DNA of 64,000 bases. Source: Pseudomonadota bacterium (GTDB taxonomy: Bacteria > Bdellovibrionota_B > Oligoflexia > Silvanigrellales > Silvanigrellaceae). Positions 16,931 through 24,550 of the stretch are shown in pieces. The stretch covers positions 1 to 64,000 of the forward strand of contig RFOM01000012.1 in NCBI GenBank assembly GCA_009926615.1, read 5' to 3'. The translations under genes and the position numbers were made by a program. Under the pieces are notes generated by a model. That model worked only from the letters and a program-made list of their open reading frames with translations, was not told the DNA's origin and searched no databases. Positions within the stretch are counted from its first letter, which is position 1. Every line of letters starts with the position of its first letter.

Positions 16931-17910
16931 TCAACGTGCGGTTTGTACAACCAGCCGACCGAACCGGCGCGTCCTATCGCGCAGCCCGACAGTTCTTCGT
17001 CCAGTTGAATTTTTAAATGTGCCGCTTCGGTTTTTCCGCCGTTCAGTGCCTTGGCCCTGATTCGGCGGCCTTGCAGCAAAGCACATTTCTGCGAGTCCTG
17101 AAGTTGTGCCGACTGCTCGGTCGAAATTTTAAACCAGCTGTCATAACGCATGGTGAAGGTCAACGAATCCTGAACGGCAACAGGTGCGGCGGCCGGAGTT
17201 TCAACATCAGCCGGACGGACCGCCCAAGTCTCCCGAACTGAAGGATTTGGATTCGGTCGGCCGGACGGTCGCAGTCTTTGCCAGACATAAGAAATTCCTG
17301 CAATGTCGTCGGCCGTCAAATCATTCGAAGCCGCACTGAGATTTGCCTGCATCACTGCGCCGCGGACCGTGCTGTGATGAAGTCCGAACATATGGCCTAA
17401 TTCATGCAAAATCGTTTTTTTGCCGCCTGTCGGATCTCGCTGAGGATTAAGGATGCCTTTCATGTTCAAATGCAAACTCGCGTCACCGACGAGATACACT
17501 CCCAAAGTCGGAGAGCTCGTCTGCGAAATATTGCGCTGGAAAGCTCCCTCGTCATAATGCAGGACAACTTTGAAAAGACCTTTGCCAAGATCGGCAAGGC
17601 AGGCATCAGAGGATTGTTTGACAGCAACTGTTTCTTTGATTGCCCTGAACCAGTCCGTCAGGGCGGAACTGACAGCCGCCGATATTTTTTCAGAATCTTT
17701 TGCAAATGCCGACGGATCTGAAGCACCCGAAGACTCGATGCAATAGCTCACCCGAGGGTCTCGGGATACGGCAACGAGAAGATTACTTCCTGAATCTGCC
17801 CACCAGCTGCCTGTGACAAAAGCTGTCTCAGAGTCAGTTTTTGCCTTTGATTTGCAGCCTGAAAACAGCGTCACCCCGACTGCTACTGCACCTGCAATCA
17901 TCTTCAACAT
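16927..17910 (-). CDS. Lipoprotein metzincin metalloprotease
   Basis: About 327 residues with a lipoprotein signal (LFSGC, Cys19 from ATG 17910). The zinc motif HELGHMFGLHH (169-179) is the full metzincin HExxHxxGxxH, and GAVMQ (184-188) fits the Met-turn. Overall it resembles matrixin-like (M10) enzymes. ATG 17910 is preferred over GTG 17928 because AAAGGTG lies about 9 bases before it. The gene starts 21 bp after the Ala/Gly-rich lipoprotein gene and is probably the last member of the motor operon beginning at 25724. It could process cell-surface or periplasmic proteins. Its target is unknown. Confidence 0.82.
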   Translation of the reverse strand: MLKMIAGAVAVGVTLFSGCKSKAKTDSETAFVTGSWWADSGSNLLVAVSRDPRVSYCIESSGASDPSAFAKDSEKISAAVSSALTDWFRAIKETVAVKQSSDACLADLGKGLFKVVLHYDEGAFQRNISQTSSPTLGVYLVGDASLHLNMKGILNPQRDPTGGKKTILHELGHMFGLHHSTVRGAVMQANLSAASNDLTADDIAGISYVWQRLRPSGRPNPNPSVRETWAVRPADVETPAAAPVAVQDSLTFTMRYDSWFKISTEQSAQLQDSQKCALLQGRRIRAKALNGGKTEAAHLKIQLDEELSGCAIGRAGSVGWLYKPHVD

Positions 17911-17931
17911 TTGAAAATCACCTTTCACTGA

Positions 17932-19614
17932 CTAAAGCGGACGCACGGATACGTAAGATCCCAATCCGGCAGTTATGATGGATCTTTCCAAATCAGTGAG
18001 CCTTGCTTTGACAAACTGCTCCTCAAGCATCTGCGAAATCTTGACCCGCGAAGCAATGTCGGCCGCCTTGCTTCCGCCTCCCGTTGCAGGCTGCAGCAAT
18101 GATTTGAGTTCAGCCTGCAAATCAGCAGGCAGTGCGCGCGGTGCAGACAGTTTGGTGTTTTTCATCTGTACAGCCGAATTTCTGAGACCGTTCATGGCGA
18201 GCTTGAATCTTTCCCATGCCGGTCCGCCCCTGCTGTTCAGCTGGGCTATGATCTCCTGCTTTGACACTCCGGATTTCGGCACAATATTCAAAAGGTTTTT
18301 CCACGACTGGGGTTTAAGAACGTGACCCAGAACCGACCTTCCGGTTCCCAAGGCCTTTGCAGTATGAAAAATCCCTTTCCGCGCAAGATTGTAAACGTCG
18401 GCAGCGATCATTGTGTAATACGCGGTCTGCATCGCCACTTTCAGCGGACTCATGGGCAGATCGTCAATCCATCTGTTGAGAGGAATGCTGACTGCGGTAA
18501 ATACACCGCCGGCTGCAATGGCCACTGCAAATGCACTCGAAGCCATGACTGTCGCAGCACTTCCTGCAGACGTGATTCCGGCGGCTGTTGCTGCTGCCGA
18601 CGAAGCTCCGGCCGTAAAGTATCCGATGGTTCCGGTCGTCGCGGTCCACATTGATCCCATTGCAGCTCCAAGCGCCGGCAGGGATGCCGCACTCAGCACA
18701 ACTGCCGCGCCGACTGCGACTACAACCTTTCGGGCGCCGTCGACCTGCTGCTTCAGCCAAACTTTCGAAAACTCCTCCAAATCGAGAGGACCTTTTTCCT
18801 CTTCGGGAATACCCAGCATCTGTTTGGCGATACTTTGTTCGTCGGATCCCTCCTGACCCTCAAAGAACCTGTCCGAGGGCAATGGTGCAGGGAAGGTGAT
18901 CTGATTTGCCCACGAATCAGGGCGGTGTGTCACCATGACAGATCGTGCCAGCGGTTTCCGTCTGATGAAGATTGCCGACAGCTCCTGCCAATTGCCGGTC
19001 ACCCGAATCACCTGATAGAGTTTTCCATCTGCGCCGCGCACAAAAACAAACTCGAACTGCCGCACGTCGCCCAAAATGGTCGTTCCCCAGTTGGGATCCG
19101 TGGCAAATGAGGTGCAGTCTTTGGGATTACCGGTTCCGGTTCCGTTCTGACCCAGAAGTGTATTCGGGTCTCCCAGAGAAGGCGTGATTCGGCAGCCGAA
19201 GAATCGAAATGCGCTTGTATCCGAAGGCGATCCCGCTGCCTCTTTCATCTCGTTGAGCAAAGTTCCGACTTCAGCTGAAGGAAGAAATTCTTCAAATTGA
19301 CTCTGACGCCGGTGAACGTTCACTTTCACTTTGCCGTTGCGCCCGCCCTCAAGATTCAAAGCCAGCGAATGCATTGCAGTGCAATCCGCTTTGAATTGCC
19401 CCTCCGTGTCGGGATCAAGCAATCCGGTTTCATCGGAAGGCGCGCAGGCTTCGGCAATTTTACGCTGGGTCTCGGGGTCGAGATTGTCGCGATCCTCTAT
19501 TCCGTATGAACGGCTGGCAGACTTCTGCTTAATGCAACCGGATGAACTGAGACCGGCCAGCAGGAAGAGCGCCAATCCGCATTTAAGCAGGCGCAGACCC
19601 GACTTTACAGCCAT
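17932..19614 (-). CDS. Lipoprotein of unknown function with a long Ala/Gly hydrophobic core
   Basis: A 560-residue protein. A lipobox SSGC (Cys27) follows a hydrophobic signal. The region before residue 290 is soluble-looking with several Cys. Residues about 296-378 form an 80-residue stretch almost entirely of Ala, Gly, Val, Ser and Thr that could make two or three membrane helices. A basic helical C-terminus follows. Such a hydrophobic core is unusual in a lipoprotein and recalls membrane-inserting or pore-lining segments. I do not recognise the family. GGAGG precedes ATG 19614. It lies 51 bp after the FliF/FliG-like gene with no terminator between, so it is likely cotranscribed with the motor genes. 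Confidence 0.75.
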   Translation of the reverse strand: MAVKSGLRLLKCGLALFLLAGLSSSGCIKQKSASRSYGIEDRDNLDPETQRKIAEACAPSDETGLLDPDTEGQFKADCTAMHSLALNLEGGRNGKVKVNVHRRQSQFEEFLPSAEVGTLLNEMKEAAGSPSDTSAFRFFGCRITPSLGDPNTLLGQNGTGTGNPKDCTSFATDPNWGTTILGDVRQFEFVFVRGADGKLYQVIRVTGNWQELSAIFIRRKPLARSVMVTHRPDSWANQITFPAPLPSDRFFEGQEGSDEQSIAKQMLGIPEEEKGPLDLEEFSKVWLKQQVDGARKVVVAVGAAVVLSAASLPALGAAMGSMWTATTGTIGYFTAGASSAAATAAGITSAGSAATVMASSAFAVAIAAGGVFTAVSIPLNRWIDDLPMSPLKVAMQTAYYTMIAADVYNLARKGIFHTAKALGTGRSVLGHVLKPQSWKNLLNIVPKSGVSKQEIIAQLNSRGGPAWERFKLAMNGLRNSAVQMKNTKLSAPRALPADLQAELKSLLQPATGGGSKAADIASRVKISQMLEEQFVKARLTDLERSIITAGLGSYVSVRPL

Positions 19615-19664
19615 ACGTTATCCTCCATCATCAACTCACAACGACCAAAATCACAACAATCATG

Positions 19665-22283
19665 CTAAGCAACGACCGAACCGGAAATCTTAAAGCTCCT
19701 GAGACTTTCTCTGTTTCCGAACTCGCCGCCGGACGACTCGCTGCGCGGGTACATAGCCTCGTTAATCTCGGCCAGATTTATCAGACCTCCCGCGGCAAAT
19801 GCCCTGATCTTCCCAAGGACCTGCATTTCGGCGAGCCTGAAAGATTCACCGTCAAGTCCCCGCACGGAAGCAGCACTGTCATTCCAGTCGGCCGCAACTT
19901 CTTCGGGTGCTTTGTTCAAAACCAGATGCCTGATTTTATCCCGTGTTCCTGCAAGAAATGTAACCATCACCTGAGGCTCCAGAGAAAGGAAAATTTCAAG
20001 CAAAAGACCGTCACTCAGGAAATGCAGGGTCTCAACGCTGGCGAGTCTGCTTCGCACCTGACGGGCAAGTTCACGGTTTGAATGATCCAGATTTTCCATC
20101 ATTTCAATTTGACTGTCTCTGTCTGCCCGCTCCATGAGATCAATTATGACATCAGCACCGCCGAGCATTTCACCTTCAGCCTCGCCCGAACGCTCTGCCT
20201 TCCTTTTCAGTGCCTGAGCAATATTGAAAAGATATTCGCGCGGAAGGCTTTCTTTCACGCACAGCTCTTTGAGAAGCTCTGCCTTCAGATTTCCCTCAAA
20301 CAATTCAAATACCGACCTGCGTCTCTCGGTGGGCAGCTGGGTCAGAACGACGGCCTGCGACCTTGCACTTTCTTCGGCAATAAGATCGTAAATTCTTCGC
20401 GGTGAATATGATTTCAGAAAATCAAACATATCTTTGTTTTTCTGGATCATCTGCCGCATTTTACCGGCCGTCATTTTGAGCTTGAGATTGCGCAGCACCG
20501 CAAGTTGCTCGGAATCTCCGACAACCGGTGCATTGACGTGAATATATTCAGCCAGCAAAGCAACCTCTTTCTTTACATCTTCATCGCTCATCAGATCATA
20601 GACGAGTATTTCGCCAAGCACTGAAACACATTTTGCGGCAAACTCGATGCCGTCTTCGCGCAGGACTCTGGAAAAGACTTCGCGGGCGACCTTCGGCTGC
20701 GAAACAAAAGACTGATTCAGTTCGTCACGGACGGCCTGAATATTCATACGCAATGCGACTTCATCACCGACACCTGATATGGGCACAAAGGCCGGCCTGC
20801 CGCGATTCTGCACTGCTTCCTGAGCAGAAGCGCGGTACGCACGGGCGGGAGACCTTTCCGGAATCAGTTCCTCGGGAACTCTTAATTCTTCCGCATTCGG
20901 GTCAACGAAATCTCCGATTCCGGAAACACTGCCGCGTCCCTCTGAAATCAAATGCTGGACTTGCTTTCCTGTCAAAACAAACCTGAGGGCAAATCCTGAC
21001 GCAATAACCAGCAGGACGATAATGCCGGCAATAAGCAGAGCCTTTTCCTGAGTCAGAGATCCCCAAAACCCGTCAAGGCTGCTGGTTTTTTCGCTGTCGG
21101 TCGATTTGGTGGAACTGGATGATTCAACACTTGATCTTTGGGTCGACAGATTTGTTTCACTCTTTTGCTCGCGATCACTCTGTTTTTCTTTCTCGCGCTC
21201 GGTCGCGCGTTCCCGCTGCAAATCGGTTTGCCGTTCACTCTGACGTTCGCTTTGCCGCTCGCTCTGACGTTCCCTTTCAAGACTTGATGAATCCTTCTCA
21301 CGAATAATCTCTTTTGAACTGGCGAATTCTCTGAAGACTTTCAGCGTCCTTCCAAGACGCTCCAGACCCCACGGATCCTCACGGGCATCATCTGCGTCCT
21401 TCTGAATCTCTTTTGCCGACTTTGGCATTCTGGCCAGTTTGACGTTCAAAAATCCGCGGCCGTAAGAATCGATTTGCTCCTGAAAAAGATTTTCGATTCG
21501 CGAGCGCCGCTGCTCGCTCATTTCAGAATCAATAAGGAGTTCTGCAGTGACTCCGGCGGCGATCATGGCGTTCTTGCTTTCGCGAATGACAACAGCCCGC
21601 CGAATCATGGACGACTGGACATCCTCAAGAGGAATTTTTGAGGTTTTGACTTCAACCGACTGCAAGCGGCAGTCCACCGGACAAAAATCGGCAAGCAGCC
21701 GGTCAAGCGAAGTTCTGACTCTGTCGACAACCTCGGTTTTCGCTTCCGCCTCCGCGCGGATAATTTGCGGAGAATCCGGCAAAGTGGTTCTTGTAAATTC
21801 AACGTCGACGGGCATTCCGTATCGTCGCGATGCACGGCCCAAGACATCCTGAACTCTTTCGATGTTCTCTTTGCCGAGTCTGTTATCGATAAGAACTTCA
21901 ACTGAAGCTTTGCGGACAATAAAGTTTCTGGGTCCCGACGGTGCGGACTCAAAGCCCAGTGCAGCTGCCGATGTATCAAAAACCTCGCGCGAATCGACTT
22001 CAATTCCGAGAACCGAACAGCCGTCAGGACAGAACTTCGTCAAATCCTGCTGGATCAGGGTTTTCAGCCGCTGAACAATTTCTTCCTCAAAGCGGCTTTT
22101 TTCGGGATCATTTGCAGGCACCGCAACAGCGGGTGCCGCCAGTGCCTGACGGTCGGAGAAGTCCGAAGAAGACCAAAGCCAAATGAATGCGGATGACATG
22201 AACGCAACCGTCACAGCGCGGGCCAGTTTCGCCTGCACTGTTCTCCCTTTCACGGATGGCTGCATAAAATTCAACACATTCAC
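19665..22283 (-). CDS. FliF-like/FliG-like fusion protein (candidate rotor of a non-canonical motor)
   Basis: 872 residues from GTG 22283 (GTGA overlap with motB; ATG 22265 also possible). Layout: N-terminal signal or helix (20-40), then two similar periplasmic modules (about 67-168 and 185-286). Each has CPxxC (85-89, 201-205) followed by a segment like the FliF ring-building end (ASVEVLIDN at 126-134; VTAELLIDS at 245-253). Then come a charged linker with QSER repeats (336-375), a second membrane helix (413-438) and a cytoplasmic half. Within that half, 617-735 aligns by eye with the FliG middle domain, with LGGADVIIDLM matching the GGVRTAAEIINLM pattern. Residues 736-838 align with FliG-C, though some torque-site charges differ. 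The reading as a FliF-FliG fusion is inference from motif alignment. Confidence 0.7.
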   Translation of the reverse strand: MNVLNFMQPSVKGRTVQAKLARAVTVAFMSSAFIWLWSSSDFSDRQALAAPAVAVPANDPEKSRFEEEIVQRLKTLIQQDLTKFCPDGCSVLGIEVDSREVFDTSAAALGFESAPSGPRNFIVRKASVEVLIDNRLGKENIERVQDVLGRASRRYGMPVDVEFTRTTLPDSPQIIRAEAEAKTEVVDRVRTSLDRLLADFCPVDCRLQSVEVKTSKIPLEDVQSSMIRRAVVIRESKNAMIAAGVTAELLIDSEMSEQRRSRIENLFQEQIDSYGRGFLNVKLARMPKSAKEIQKDADDAREDPWGLERLGRTLKVFREFASSKEIIREKDSSSLERERQSERQSERQSERQTDLQRERATEREKEKQSDREQKSETNLSTQRSSVESSSSTKSTDSEKTSSLDGFWGSLTQEKALLIAGIIVLLVIASGFALRFVLTGKQVQHLISEGRGSVSGIGDFVDPNAEELRVPEELIPERSPARAYRASAQEAVQNRGRPAFVPISGVGDEVALRMNIQAVRDELNQSFVSQPKVAREVFSRVLREDGIEFAAKCVSVLGEILVYDLMSDEDVKKEVALLAEYIHVNAPVVGDSEQLAVLRNLKLKMTAGKMRQMIQKNKDMFDFLKSYSPRRIYDLIAEESARSQAVVLTQLPTERRRSVFELFEGNLKAELLKELCVKESLPREYLFNIAQALKRKAERSGEAEGEMLGGADVIIDLMERADRDSQIEMMENLDHSNRELARQVRSRLASVETLHFLSDGLLLEIFLSLEPQVMVTFLAGTRDKIRHLVLNKAPEEVAADWNDSAASVRGLDGESFRLAEMQVLGKIRAFAAGGLINLAEINEAMYPRSESSGGEFGNRESLRSFKISGSVVA

Positions 22284-22936
22284 TGAAACACCCTAATCAC
22301 TACCCTTCTGTTTGCGGCCCGCGCGTTTTCAAGTTCATTTCCGGTTTTCCCTGCAACCGGAATCTTCGGACGGGAAGAACCGAATCCCGCGACACTCATC
22401 CTCTCCTGAGGTACCTCGAGGTCACGCATCTTGTTCAGCAGAGCAACACCGCGTGCACTGCTGAGCGCCCAGTTCAACGCATCCGATCCGACATCGTCAG
22501 TATGTCCCTCAAAACTGAGGTAATATTTGCGATCTGTTTTTTTGAGAATTTCCAAAATCGGCATAGCTTCGTCGGCAGCAAAGTCACTTAGCTCGTCGCT
22601 TCCTGTTTCAAAAAGGACACCGCCCAGAAACTCGACCATAAGTCCCGACATGCCGATTTCAGTCACGACAGTGTCCTGTAAACCGCCGTTATGAATCTCC
22701 GAATCAATCTGCTTTTTCAGTTCGTCAAGAGTGTCGGTCCGCTGGCGGTTCAACGGCTGTGAAAAAGCATCGAACTTCTGTTTGCTGACTTGCGACATGC
22801 TGAGCATGAGGACAAAAAATGCAACCAGAATCGTTGTCAGATCAGCATATGATATCAGCCAAAGAGATTCTCTCTGCTTCTTTTTTCTGCTTGAAGCAGC
22901 ACTTCGGACAGTCTGGAAAAACGAAGTTTCCGGCAT
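22280..22936 (-). CDS. motB: MotB-like stator protein
   Basis: A 218-residue protein with one N-terminal membrane helix and a C-terminal OmpA/MotB peptidoglycan-binding domain. SYADLTTILVAFFVLMLSMS matches the MotB plug/helix region. The proton-carrying Asp falls at residue 32, as in E. coli. The OmpA motif appears as SFEGHTDDVGSDALNWALSS. ATG 22936 has AGGAGG 8 bases upstream, better than the in-frame upstream start. It is shorter than E. coli MotB (308). It is flanked by motA and the FliF/FliG-like gene and should form their stator partner. Confidence 0.9.
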   Translation of the reverse strand: MPETSFFQTVRSAASSRKKKQRESLWLISYADLTTILVAFFVLMLSMSQVSKQKFDAFSQPLNRQRTDTLDELKKQIDSEIHNGGLQDTVVTEIGMSGLMVEFLGGVLFETGSDELSDFAADEAMPILEILKKTDRKYYLSFEGHTDDVGSDALNWALSSARGVALLNKMRDLEVPQERMSVAGFGSSRPKIPVAGKTGNELENARAANRRVVIRVFQ

Positions 22937-22952
22937 CAGCGCCGCCTCCTGA

Positions 22953-23771
22953 TCATGACACACGCGACCGCTGCGGAGGAGAATCGGTTAAATCCGTTTT
23001 TTGATTGCCGGCCGCGTGCCGGTCGGAACTGTTCGTTGAGTAGGTGTTCAAAACATCACGCAAGTGTGCCTGAGATTTTTTCTCCTTGAGCAGAAGAACG
23101 CCCTCAAGCACCATGAGATCGAGCTGCAGTCTTTTTTCGGCATAGATTGCAATCTTCTCGGCGACAGGCATGTAAACGACGGTACCCAGCACAAGTCCGT
23201 ATAGCGTTGACAGAAGTGCAACAGCCATGGCTGGTCCCAGCTTTGCCGGCTCCGTCATGTTCGAAAGCATTTTTACAAGTCCGGCAATGGTACCAAGCAA
23301 ACCGACTCCCGGACTGAGTTTTCCAAGATTTTCAAACAGGCTGACAGCGTGTGCATATTCCGTCTGCCGGCTGTTTATTTTTGCCGTGAGATTGTGACGT
23401 ATTTCCTCGGTCGTAAAACTCGATAAAATAAGACTGACACCGTCTTTGAGCAAAGGGTTGCGCAATTGAGCCTTATATTTGGCGAGAACGCCAATCCCGT
23501 CTGTCCTGACCGAGTAGCTCAGGACAGAGAGCTGGTTTGAAATTTGGTTCATTTCTCTTTTCTGGTTCATGACGGCCAGACTGAACAGAGTTCGGATTCC
23601 CGAAAAAAAATCATAAAAGCTGTGTGACATGAGAATAACCGCAATGGGTCCGCCTCCGAGCAGCACGGCTGCTGCGGGTTCCCAAAAACCTGAAAAAGAT
23701 GCGCCGCCGTGGATGAGAACATACCAAAGTGCTGATGCGAAGCCGCTTAATCCGACGATGACGCTTATCAT
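22953..23771 (-). CDS. motA: MotA-like stator protein
   Basis: A 272-residue inner-membrane protein with four predicted helices: two near the N-terminus, and two in LSPGVGLLGTIAGLVKML and the LYGLVLGTVVYMPVAEKI region. The two Pro residues important for torque coupling have counterparts there (SPGVG and YMPVA). The cytoplasmic loop contains NPLLKDGVSLILS, like the MotA HPLxxDALxLI segment. It starts with ATG overlapping the TPR gene stop (ATGA) and ends 16 bp before motB. The C-terminal ~30 residues are polar. Together with motB it forms an ion-driven stator of the MotAB rather than ExbBD type. Confidence 0.9.
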   Translation of the reverse strand: MISVIVGLSGFASALWYVLIHGGASFSGFWEPAAAVLLGGGPIAVILMSHSFYDFFSGIRTLFSLAVMNQKREMNQISNQLSVLSYSVRTDGIGVLAKYKAQLRNPLLKDGVSLILSSFTTEEIRHNLTAKINSRQTEYAHAVSLFENLGKLSPGVGLLGTIAGLVKMLSNMTEPAKLGPAMAVALLSTLYGLVLGTVVYMPVAEKIAIYAEKRLQLDLMVLEGVLLLKEKKSQAHLRDVLNTYSTNSSDRHAAGNQKTDLTDSPPQRSRVS

Positions 23772-24550
23772 GGCTGACGTCCCTCGTTTGAATTATCGGG
23801 CTTTCGGTTGACCGGCGGTGATTGCTGTTTAAGGGTTTCTCTCTCGGCAACGAGTCGTCTGAGCTGCTCAATTTGGGCAGACAAACGCCCGTTGGGCTCA
23901 AGAGCAAAAGCTTTTTCATAGGCAGCAAGTGACAAATCAATCTGACTCATTCTCAGATGAAGTGTGCCTTTCATCGTCCAGAGCAGGCCGGAAGCCGAGT
24001 AGTGCAGCAGGACTTCGTTGACCTCAACAAGCGCATCCTCGTATCTTTTCTGCGCAAACATTTCTCTGATTTTCTTTGTCGCCTGAACAAAACTGGGTGC
24101 AAGCGGCTTATTTTCCTGTTCGGTCACATCAAGGAGCCGGTCAAATTCTCCCAGTTTCCGCTCAAAATCGCCTGCGCCGCTGACGGCCGATATTTCAGTG
24201 TCTGTTCGTTTGAGTCGGGACATTTCCCTTGACTGTGCAACCGGATCGCCGGTGAGATCGCCCGGCTGCAGACCCATAACACCTGCCGGCAGCTTGACTT
24301 CACCGGCTTCGCGGGAGTTTTTGTCTACGCCCAGCACCTGTTCTACAAGTTCACGGGTTGAGGTCTGTGAATTTTCTTTCACACCGGGAGGCGGAAGAAT
24401 TTTTAATTCGCGGGGCACTTCTTTTTTCGGTTCGTCTTTGCGCGGAACATCGCTCGCAACAACGACGGCAGCCGGCTGCGCGCACAGCAGAGCAATGACG
24501 GACAGCCCTGCAAAAAGTTTAGAATTGGAGGCCAAAGGCAACATCCGCAC
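23768..24550 (-). CDS. Exported TPR-containing protein of the motor operon
   Basis: A 260-residue protein with a signal peptide (about residues 10-33, ending near VVVASD). A Pro/Lys-rich linker follows, then a helical C-terminal half with tetratricopeptide-like repeats (ALVEVNEVLLHYSASGLLWT; SLAAYEKAFALEPNGRL). TPR proteins commonly act as periplasmic assembly factors in motility and pilus machines. The start (ATG 24550 or 24544) lies within the 3' end of the preceding gene, a 26-32 bp overlap, and the stop overlaps motA, so translation is probably coupled. No lipobox is visible. Confidence 0.8.
   Translation of the reverse strand: MRMLPLASNSKLFAGLSVIALLCAQPAAVVVASDVPRKDEPKKEVPRELKILPPPGVKENSQTSTRELVEQVLGVDKNSREAGEVKLPAGVMGLQPGDLTGDPVAQSREMSRLKRTDTEISAVSGAGDFERKLGEFDRLLDVTEQENKPLAPSFVQATKKIREMFAQKRYEDALVEVNEVLLHYSASGLLWTMKGTLHLRMSQIDLSLAAYEKAFALEPNGRLSAQIEQLRRLVAERETLKQQSPPVNRKPDNSNEGRQP

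Noticed and set aside
19665..22283. Ordinary flagellar FliF or FliG gene
   Set aside because: Combined length, double periplasmic module, fusion layout and the absence of neighbouring fliM/N, hook or export genes do not fit the standard flagellar operon, although contamination of the call by partial similarity remains possible.
22953..23771. ExbB/TolQ or ZorA-like defence protein
   Set aside because: The four-helix layout, the SPGVG and NPLLKD segments and the adjacent MotB with Asp32 and a peptidoglycan-binding domain fit MotA. No Zorya nuclease or helicase partner is present.
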